From a virus, in IMG/VR virus record IMGVR_UViG_3300034374_007455, positions 1-26,006 of that record: DNA of 26,006 bases; one strand, given 5' to 3'. The position numbers and the translations under genes are program-made. The notes below the pieces were generated by a model. It searched no databases. It was not told where the DNA came from and worked only from the letters and a program-made list of their open reading frames with translations. Shown here piece after piece: positions 8,186 to 13,564 of this stretch (its first letter is position 1; each line of letters starts with the position of its first letter).

Positions 8186-8367
8186 GATAATTTCCCCAAA
8201 ATGTTTATAAATAAATCTATGTATTATGCTATAAATAAGTTATAACACTTTAAATATGACTTGTTTGTATATTTATGTATGGTCGCACCAGTAAACAGCA
8301 GAAAACGTAAAGAAAACAGCAGGACAACCAATTAAAATATAATTCACAAATAACCATAGAGGTAAAC
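8186..8367. promoter_or_regulatory. Divergent intergenic region upstream of the major capsid gene
   Basis: These 182 bp separate the minus-strand 94-aa gene from the capsid gene and hold no supported gene. The left half is very AT-rich with several possible -10 boxes on both strands, for example TATATT near 8262, but no pairing with a convincing -35. The right half contains two AAACAGCAG copies and the capsid ribosome binding site (AGAGG, about 7 nt from ATG). Promoters in both directions are expected from the layout. Confidence 0.4.
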
Positions 8368-9324
8368 ATGGGTAAAGGGATATCGTTTGGACAAACAGAC
8401 GTAAATTTTCAAAAATTAGAGGGTGACCTTAGATTAGAAGCTATGATAAGTCAAGAGATTAATTTACTTCTTCGAGATGTACAAAATCTTCGTAATAGTC
8501 AATACATTTCTTATGCTGGTTCTATTAATGGCATGGGTTCTGATACCATCCGAGTACGTAAGGCTGGATTAGATGGTTATGACCTTTTCGAAACTCCAAC
8601 AAATGAAGCAGATGCAGCATCTACGCAAGATTTTACAGACGGACATGTAGATATCGCTGTAGCTAGATTGGCTCTTATGTACAAGATGACAGACTTGGCA
8701 TCTATGACAGGTTTTGGGGGTGCAGATATTGACCCATTTAGACTAGCTCAGTCTATGGCTGGAAGTTATGAAGCATCTTTCGCAGATAAAACAGCAGATG
8801 CTATCGACGATTTTACAAATACTGTAGGTTCTGCATCTACTCAGATGTCTGTCGATGACTTCTTTTCTGCTATCTTCCAATTGGAAAAAGCAGCATCTAA
8901 TAAGGGTGCTTTGGCTCCTTTCGCTGCTATTTTACATCCTGTAGCACTAACAGAACTACAAGACTCTTTACGTAATGAAACAGGTAACGCAATTAGTTAC
9001 ATGGCTGCTACTCAAGACATGTTAATGGCTAAAGGTCCTGGATTCGTTGGAAACTTATTGGGTGTAGATGTCTATAAGTCTTCTTACGTAAACGATGCTG
9101 GGGGGGCTTATAAGTCTGCTATGTTTGGCGTAGGTGCTTTGGCTTATGCAGATGGGGTACCTGCTTCTCTTCCTGGGGCTGCTGAATTAATGCAGATGGG
9201 TAAAGTACTCGTAGAAATGGAACGTACAGGAGCCCAAGCTCTTACTTCTATCATTGGACATGCTTACCTTGGTTTGGCTGTAATTGATGATGATAGAGGA
9301 GTTCTCATTAATTCAACCACATAA
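8368..9324 (+). CDS. Major capsid protein (HK97-fold candidate)
   Basis: Protein of 318 aa, a typical size for an HK97-type coat protein without a protease-cleaved delta domain. It starts with a charged helical segment (LEAMISQEINLLLRDVQNL) and continues with mixed alpha/beta sequence. It then has the stretch around ILHPVALTELQDSL (about 188-201) and NLLGVDVYKSSYV (about 229-241), which read like the coat-protein core, where the antigen peptide names the target strand. The C-terminus (HAYLGLAVIDDDRGVLI) fits the last beta strand. It is flanked by terminators, consistent with high expression, and uses AGAGG for initiation. Assignment rests on layout and overall pattern. Confidence 0.8.
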   Translation: MGKGISFGQTDVNFQKLEGDLRLEAMISQEINLLLRDVQNLRNSQYISYAGSINGMGSDTIRVRKAGLDGYDLFETPTNEADAASTQDFTDGHVDIAVARLALMYKMTDLASMTGFGGADIDPFRLAQSMAGSYEASFADKTADAIDDFTNTVGSASTQMSVDDFFSAIFQLEKAASNKGALAPFAAILHPVALTELQDSLRNETGNAISYMAATQDMLMAKGPGFVGNLLGVDVYKSSYVNDAGGAYKSAMFGVGALAYADGVPASLPGAAELMQMGKVLVEMERTGAQALTSIIGHAYLGLAVIDDDRGVLINSTT

Positions 9325-9340
9325 TAAAAACATTTATGTT

Positions 9341-9394
9341 CTGTTGGGGGGCTGGCTTAGTCGGTTCCCCAGACCCCCCTAGCAGTTTTTTTTT
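9341..9394 (+). terminator. Strong intrinsic terminator after the capsid gene, with unusual loop
   Basis: The left arm 9341-9355 contains six consecutive G and the right arm 9369-9385 six consecutive C, forming a stem of about 15 bp with two single-base bulges, followed by nine T (9386-9394). The 13-nt loop (9356-9368) contains GTCGGTTCC, the exact complement of GGAACCGAC, which forms the leader before the ATG at 12427. It can also pair with 9398-9409 downstream. Confidence 0.9.
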
Positions 9395-9409
9395 GCAGGG
9401 ACCGACTAA
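9357..9409 (+). promoter_or_regulatory. Alternative pairing / pseudoknot between terminator loop and downstream leader
   Basis: TTAGTCGGT at 9357-9365 is perfectly complementary to ACCGACTAA at 9401-9409, and CCC (9367-9369) can add three pairs with GGG (9398-9400) after one bulged T. The pairing links the terminator loop to sequence just beyond its T tract, so read-through RNA could form an H-type pseudoknot. A regulatory role is inference. Confidence 0.5.
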
Positions 9410-9421
9410 CACTTATAAAAA

Positions 9422-9432
9422 AGGATACCGAC
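9422..9432 (+). promoter_or_regulatory. RBS with ACCGAC-ATG leader (217-aa gene)
   Basis: AGGATACCGAC abuts the ATG at 9433, identical to the leader at 4755. A second ACCGAC lies 20 nt upstream in the pairing region. Confidence 0.6.
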
Positions 9433-10086
9433 ATGGATTACGAACAATTTGCCCAACCATGGCAGCAAACAGCACAGCAGCAGGTAACACTACCTACAAG
9501 AGCGAATAATAGATTTTTTTACAAGCATCATCCTAAGAATTGGGAGCTTGTATATTTTGATACAGAAGAAGTAACAGGAAAAACGACAAAGACAGTACGT
9601 AAACCTGTTTGGTTACCAGAACTACATGTACATCACGAAACCCCTGGGGTAAATGGTACTAGAGGTTATACAGCTAACCCAGATTCTGGACTAGCCAGAA
9701 CTAGAATAATAGATAAGGGCTGGACAATAATAAACCCAAATACACATGACTATTTACGTAAATATCCTGCTAGAAAAGGTTCTTTCTGGGCAGATAAATT
9801 TACCAGATTAGAGAACATTGGGGGGGAACTGGTTAGAACTTACGACCATGTAAGTTTTGCAAATTGGCGATTAAAATTAATGCAAGATAGAGTAATACCA
9901 TTCCCACATAAAACTTTTATACAAAGAAAAATGATGGACGTACAAAGACGTATAGAAAGACATACACGTAACCAGCATATCCCAGAAATAGCAGCGAAGT
10001 TAAAGGGCCTACAAGATTTACATAACGACATGAAGAAAGCATTACAGGACCTAGAAACAAATAAGGATAGACATTATGAGTTATGA
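9433..10086 (+). CDS. Conserved-looking hypothetical virion-region protein (217 aa)
   Basis: The protein is hydrophilic and lacks a signal peptide or membrane helix. The central part is rich in aromatic and His residues (PELHVHHETPG, RIIDKGWTIINPNTHDY); the C-terminal ~60 residues are a basic coiled-coil-like helix (RKMMDVQRRIERHTRNQ onwards). I do not recognise the family. Its place directly after the capsid terminator and before connector genes suggests a head-completion or internal virion protein, but a non-structural role is possible. Its end overlaps the start of a 48-aa gene by 11 nt. Confidence 0.7.
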   Translation: MDYEQFAQPWQQTAQQQVTLPTRANNRFFYKHHPKNWELVYFDTEEVTGKTTKTVRKPVWLPELHVHHETPGVNGTRGYTANPDSGLARTRIIDKGWTIINPNTHDYLRKYPARKGSFWADKFTRLENIGGELVRTYDHVSFANWRLKLMQDRVIPFPHKTFIQRKMMDVQRRIERHTRNQHIPEIAAKLKGLQDLHNDMKKALQDLETNKDRHYEL

Positions 10087-10222
10087 TAACGATAAAAAGG
10101 CCTTCGATAGAACAGCTAAACGTATAATGGATTCTGCTAGACAATCTGGTAGGGATATGTCTTTTAGAGAAGCCCAAAGCAATTTACGAAACCATCTAAA
10201 TAAAGCAAACCATAAGAAATAG
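10076..10222 (+). CDS. Small basic protein (48 aa)
   Basis: The ATG lies inside the last codons of the 217-aa gene, in another frame, and the frame runs to TAG at 10222. The product starts MSYDNDKKAFDRTAKRIMDS and is basic and helical, ending HLNKANHKK. The overlap suggests translational coupling. Codon choice (AGA, GAT, TCT, GCT, CAA before C-rich contexts) matches the neighbours. A weak purine-rich stretch (AAGGATAGA) precedes the ATG. The family is not recognised. Confidence 0.6.
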   Translation: MSYDNDKKAFDRTAKRIMDSARQSGRDMSFREAQSNLRNHLNKANHKK

Positions 10223-10253
10223 ACTTAGAACGAGTCTAGGATAAAATAAATAA

Positions 10254-10282
10254 TGTTCAACAAATGAAAAATAATGTATAAT
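10254..10282 (+). promoter_or_regulatory. Candidate promoter before the 108-aa gene
   Basis: A perfect -10 TATAAT (10277-10282) lies 17 nt after TGTTCA (10254-10259), a weak -35. It sits in a 128-bp AT-rich gap, leaving a leader of about 60 nt before the ATG at 10351, which has a strong AGGGGG site. Confidence 0.4.
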
Positions 10283-10350
10283 CTTTACAGATAAAAATCT
10301 TATATAAACAAATAGCCAGTATTTTTACAATAAACCAGAAGGGGGTTAGT

Positions 10351-10677
10351 ATGGCATCAGATTATAATTCAGCACAGGCTTTTAAAGTCGCTAGACATTT
10401 CGAATTCAAAAACGGTGTAAACGTAGAAAGTATAACAGGGGCCAAGACTCTTACATACAAAGATTCTATGATTCAAATTCTAGATACAGACGGAGCTTAC
10501 GATATTAATTTACCAGCAGAACGTAACGGGGCTATCTTTTTTATTAAAAACGAAAATGTAACCCATAGCTATACTGTAAAAGATGCTGCTGCTGTTACTA
10601 TCGCTACTGTTGCTGCTGGGGAAGGTTCTCTATTTGCATGCGATGGTTCAGACTGGAAATTAGTTATTAAGGCTTAA
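10351..10677 (+). CDS. Small beta-rich structural protein (108 aa)
   Basis: A strong binding site (GAAGGGGGTT) precedes the ATG. The protein reads as one beta-sandwich: GAKTLTYKDSMIQILDTDGA, then INLPAERNGAIFFIKN, a VKDAAAVTIATVAAGEGS strand pair, and CDGSDWKLVIKA at the end. This resembles beta domains found in phage fibres and decoration proteins, where the final WKL strand closes the sheet. No catalytic motif is seen. It follows its own likely promoter and precedes the connector genes, so a capsid decoration or fibre-anchor role is plausible. Confidence 0.65.
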   Translation: MASDYNSAQAFKVARHFEFKNGVNVESITGAKTLTYKDSMIQILDTDGAYDINLPAERNGAIFFIKNENVTHSYTVKDAAAVTIATVAAGEGSLFACDGSDWKLVIKA

Positions 10678-10680
10678 TAG

Positions 10681-11460
10681 ATGTCTTCTGATACCCCATA
10701 TTCTGCACGTGTACGAGTTACAGAACTATTAGAACGAGGTAAAGCCCAAAGTACTTTACTCGAAGTCTATAGGGATGGTTCCCAAGTCGTACCTTCTTCT
10801 GCTACGTATTCCATATTACGACCTAATGACGAATACATAGTAGAAGATGGTCCCTGTACAATATTGGGAGATGGGACTATACAATATTCCCATACACCAG
10901 CCCAGTTATCTTCTTCTTTGATTCTGGGAGAAGGATACGTACAAGAATATAAGGTTACCATATCTGGGGCTGTATTCTTATTTAGACGTATGGCAGCAGT
11001 AGTACTAAGAAGATTATACCCTGTAATCTCAGATGCAGATTTAGAAGAGGTTTACAGCGATTTATCCAGTTTGTTACCATCTTCTATTACGAGTTACCAG
11101 CAGTATATAGACTCTGCATGGTATACCATACTTCGAAGATTACGTACTGTTGGGGCTGGGTATGAATATCTAGTAACCAGCCCAGAAGCCTTCGCAGAAG
11201 CCCATAGACATCTAAGTTTATATCTTATATTTCGAGATTTCCATAGTAGCCTTGGGCAGAGTAATGGACGTTACTTGGAACTAGCACAGGAACATTATAA
11301 ACTTTATCAAGACGAATTTCATGTTATTAATTTTGTTTATGACGAAGACCATACAGGAAAACCAGAGAACGCAGATAAACGTAAATCTAGCCAGCCCAGT
11401 ATTTATCTTAATCGTCCTGGTCCTTATATGTATCGTAGACGTTATGGTACGACGAGGTAG
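10681..11460 (+). CDS. Head-tail connector (adaptor) candidate (259 aa)
   Basis: The N-terminal ~105 residues are beta-rich. From about residue 105 the pattern is helical (YPVISDADLEEVYSDL, then IDSAWYTILRRLRTVG and a further helix pair around EAFAEAHRHLSLYLIFRDF), which resembles the helical bundle of gp6/gp15-type head-tail adaptor proteins. The C-terminus is basic and Tyr/Arg-rich. The gene order (capsid, connectors, tail terminator, tail tube) agrees. It begins 3 nt after the previous stop with no clear Shine-Dalgarno of its own. Function is inferred from fold-like pattern and position. Confidence 0.6.
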   Translation: MSSDTPYSARVRVTELLERGKAQSTLLEVYRDGSQVVPSSATYSILRPNDEYIVEDGPCTILGDGTIQYSHTPAQLSSSLILGEGYVQEYKVTISGAVFLFRRMAAVVLRRLYPVISDADLEEVYSDLSSLLPSSITSYQQYIDSAWYTILRRLRTVGAGYEYLVTSPEAFAEAHRHLSLYLIFRDFHSSLGQSNGRYLELAQEHYKLYQDEFHVINFVYDEDHTGKPENADKRKSSQPSIYLNRPGPYMYRRRYGTTR

Positions 11461-11462
11461 AC

Positions 11463-11888
11463 ATGGCATCTTTCGCAGAAGTACGACAGGCAATACAGGA
11501 AAAAGTAGAAACAGTTAGCGGTTTTATACTTATTCAATTACCCCCCAATTATTTTCGTAGGGTACAGAATACCATAGCCCATAAAGGTTTTACTATCGAC
11601 ATATCGACTAGTAACGATTCTGGGGAACGAATGAGAGGAGCCGCAGCAATATATATATCTAGTACTGCTAGGGTAATTTTTGCATACAGACTAAGACCCA
11701 AAGATATTATAACAGATTACGACAATTGTTTAGATGTCGAACAGAATGTAATAAAAGCCGTACTTGGTTCTTATTCTGGAATACAATCAGGTATACAAGT
11801 ACGTTACAATAGAAGTACTAGAGATGTACCCGACAGCATGGAATATATGATAGTCACATTAGAATTTACAGTTTTACATACAATATAA
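11463..11888 (+). CDS. Tail terminator / completion protein candidate (141 aa)
   Basis: Start context is GACGAGGTAGACATGG, two bases after the preceding stop. The protein begins with a helix (SFAEVRQAIQEKVETV) followed by beta strands containing GERMRGAAAIYISSTARVIF and ending MIVTLEFTVLHTI, and has the size of tail-terminator proteins such as lambda gpU, which cap the tail tube and join it to the head connector. Immediate position before the tail tube gene supports this. Sequence motifs alone are not diagnostic. Confidence 0.6.
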   Translation: MASFAEVRQAIQEKVETVSGFILIQLPPNYFRRVQNTIAHKGFTIDISTSNDSGERMRGAAAIYISSTARVIFAYRLRPKDIITDYDNCLDVEQNVIKAVLGSYSGIQSGIQVRYNRSTRDVPDSMEYMIVTLEFTVLHTI

Positions 11889-11908
11889 TTTTTTTTTAGG
11901 AGATAACC

Positions 11909-12400
11909 ATGGCATATTCAACAGCTCCCAAAGTTCGAAGAGATGGGAAAATAACGTTAAAAGATGGAACAGGTACCCCAGTTACATTAGAAGTAGCATA
12001 CGAAGAAGGTAATTTTTCCTTCGATCAAACAAAGTCCGATAGAATTGTAATTCGAGATAGAGGTACTATCGTATCTGTACGTAAAGGGGACGACCAACCC
12101 ATTACAGGCTCTTTTACGATTTACATGCGACAATTTACTTCTGCTTCTGCTGGTTCTGTTCTGGACTTCATAAATAAGACCAATGCTTATAGCAGTAACC
12201 AATCTGTATCTAGTACTGTTGCTACTGATGAATATGCAATTAATATTGTTTTCGAAGTCGATGGGGATGCTGTAGGGGATACAGATGGGGATACTACAGC
12301 GACCTTCGATACATGTATATGTTTGGCATCTTTCGCAGAAGGGGACCCAAACCAGATTACAGTATCTTTTGAATGTTATAACGGTATCGTATACGCATAA
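11909..12400 (+). CDS. Major tail tube protein
   Basis: Protein of 163 aa with an AGGAGAT site 7 nt before ATG. It is almost all beta strand and Gly/Thr/Asp-rich, with no Cys pair motif and no Ig-like extension. The segment ITGSFTIYMRQFTSASAGSV and the following FEVDGDAVGDTDGD loop resemble tail tube monomers, whose central sheet forms the hexameric ring. It sits exactly where tail tube genes sit, after a tail terminator and before a frameshifted chaperone pair. No sheath gene is present, so the tail is probably non-contractile. One of only two GATC sites in the window lies here (12023-12026). Confidence 0.8.
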   Translation: MAYSTAPKVRRDGKITLKDGTGTPVTLEVAYEEGNFSFDQTKSDRIVIRDRGTIVSVRKGDDQPITGSFTIYMRQFTSASAGSVLDFINKTNAYSSNQSVSSTVATDEYAINIVFEVDGDAVGDTDGDTTATFDTCICLASFAEGDPNQITVSFECYNGIVYA

Positions 12401-12416
12401 TTCTAACTTTACTAAA

Positions 12417-12426
12417 AGGAACCGAC
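12417..12426 (+). promoter_or_regulatory. RBS with GGAACCGAC-ATG leader (tail chaperone)
   Basis: AGGAACCGAC abuts the ATG at 12427. GGAACCGAC is the exact complement of 9 nt in the loop of the post-capsid terminator (9360-9368). Confidence 0.6.
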
Positions 12427-12756
12427 ATGATAAAAATAGAAGAAGTACAATTTAAGAAACCCAGAAGTTTAGGGGTCTGTATGCAGTTCGTAGCTTTATG
12501 GGCTGGTAGTCTAGACCGAGCAGAACTAGTACAGCTTTGTGCAGGGGCTATAGGGGTATGTAGTAATATTACAGGAATACCCCATTATAGACCCAGCCAA
12601 GGTAAACCCTTAGACTATGGTTTTGCATGTATGGAATATCTTTTAGAACAGGGTGTAACAGCTACGCATATTTACGAAAAGGGTAGGGAATGTTTAGTAC
12701 TTATGTCTTCTTCTCTTCCATCTGATGAAGAGGTAGAAGATGCTGCAAATTTTTAA
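12427..12756 (+). CDS. Tail assembly chaperone, short form (gpG-like)
   Basis: Protein of 109 aa, encoded between tail tube and tape measure genes, the usual place of the gpG/gpGT pair. It is mainly helical with a conserved-looking core (LVQLCAGAIGVC, CMEYLLEQG) and ends in an acidic tail (SDEEVEDAANF). The short form would bind the tape measure during tail assembly. Its last two sense codons, AAT TTT, are part of a -1 slippery heptamer, so a fraction of ribosomes should read on into the next frame. Identification as G depends on this architecture and location rather than on sequence family. Confidence 0.75.
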   Translation: MIKIEEVQFKKPRSLGVCMQFVALWAGSLDRAELVQLCAGAIGVCSNITGIPHYRPSQGKPLDYGFACMEYLLEQGVTATHIYEKGRECLVLMSSSLPSDEEVEDAANF

Positions 12757-12791
12757 TAAGTAAGTCTGGTACATACGATTTACTAGGCTTA
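12747..12791 (+). promoter_or_regulatory. Programmed -1 ribosomal frameshift signal
   Basis: The heptamer A AAT TTT (12747-12753) has the X XXY YYZ form in the zero frame. After a 7-nt spacer (12754-12760), an 11-bp stem forms between 12761-12771 (TAAGTCTGGTA) and 12781-12791 (TACTAGGCTTA), including two G-U pairs, with a 9-nt loop. The zero-frame stop TAA follows the heptamer at once, and the -1 frame is open to 12995. Confidence 0.8.
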
Positions 12792-12998
12792 CAAATTTCT
12801 AGATTCTGGAATATGGAACCGCTTTGGTTTTCAAATTTGGACATTGCTGTACAAACATTGGTATTAGCAGAATATAGATTATTTCACGAAAACGAAAAAC
12901 AACGAAAAGACAGAAAAATAAAACATCAAAGTGCTATACTAAAGAGGAACCAGGAAAGAATAAAAAATAAAGGGACATACTATGGGCAGAAAGATTAG
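12753..12998 (+). CDS. T-domain of tail assembly chaperone, reached by -1 frameshift (gpGT-like)
   Basis: From the slip site the -1 frame adds 81 residues starting LISKSGTYDLLGLQISRFW, giving a fusion of about 190 aa. The segment has the usual T-domain look: a short linker, an aromatic stretch (MEPLWFSNLDIAV), a helix (VLAEYRLFHENEKQR) and a Lys/Arg/Gln-rich tail. An ATG at 12813 in the same frame has no ribosome binding site, so independent translation is unlikely. In lambda-like systems the GT form recruits tail tube subunits to the G-coated tape measure. The end overlaps the next gene by 17 nt. Confidence 0.75.
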   Translation, partial: LISKSGTYDLLGLQISRFWNMEPLWFSNLDIAVQTLVLAEYRLFHENEKQRKDRKIKHQSAILKRNQERIKNKGTYYGQKD

Positions 12999-13563
12999 AG
13001 TAAAACAGGGTAACATGTCCATAGATATAGATGCAGCATCTAGTACTATTTTTACAGATATTCTAGATGCTTTACCTGGTGATACGATTAGAATTTTAGA
13101 ACAGACTACAGAAGAGATATATAAAGATGCTTATGCTGTTTGGCCTGTACAGAAACCCGTAGAAACTGGTGAACTTACAGAAGAAGGTAAGGTACGAATA
13201 ACAGCCAGAAATATAAACAGAGAAAACAAAGATAAATATAAAATTAAAAGAGCCTTCGCAGCATCGTACAACATGCAAAGACTAGGTATTTTAAAACCCC
13301 CAGAATTTGCGATAAAAAGCAAAGGAAGTAAAGAAAAGTTATATACAGCCTTTGTATTTAGTGGGGATAATATAGAAGCAGTAGTAGGTAATTCCGCTCC
13401 CTATGCATGGGCTATAAAAGTAGGAGTAGATACCGATTTACCATTTAGTCTAGGTACCAGAGTATCTAACGAATTACTTTGGAAACCAGCGAAATTAAAA
13501 GCAGATTCTGTAGCAGAAGAACTAGCAGACGCAGCTACAGACATAGCAAAGAAGGTAAAATAG
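12982..13563 (+). CDS. HK97 gp10-like tail/connector protein candidate (193 aa)
   Basis: The ATG lies within the end of the chaperone extension, with AAGGGA upstream. Residues 45-75 (AYAVWPVQKPVETGELTEEG) recall the 'P-x-x-TG-x-L' segment, and residues ~120-155 (FSGDNIEAVVGNSAPYAWAI) the 'V-G-x-x-x-Y-A' segment of HK97 gp10-type proteins that act at the head-tail joint. That family normally lies between connector and tail tube genes; here the gene is between chaperone and tape measure, so either the order is unusual or this is a different tail protein. No membrane or enzyme motif is seen. Confidence 0.5.
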   Translation: MGRKIRVKQGNMSIDIDAASSTIFTDILDALPGDTIRILEQTTEEIYKDAYAVWPVQKPVETGELTEEGKVRITARNINRENKDKYKIKRAFAASYNMQRLGILKPPEFAIKSKGSKEKLYTAFVFSGDNIEAVVGNSAPYAWAIKVGVDTDLPFSLGTRVSNELLWKPAKLKADSVAEELADAATDIAKKVK

Positions 13564-13564
13564 T

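Noticed and set aside
8275-8334. Short basic frame of about 18 codons upstream of the capsid gene
   Set aside because: No ribosome binding site, and too short to support.
10220-10238. Inverted repeat TAGACT/AGTCTA after the 48-aa gene as a terminator
   Set aside because: The stem is only 6 bp and no T tract follows.
12813-12998. 61-aa frame as an independent gene
   Set aside because: There is no ribosome binding site at the ATG, and the frame is open back to a canonical slippery site, so it is better read as the frameshift extension.
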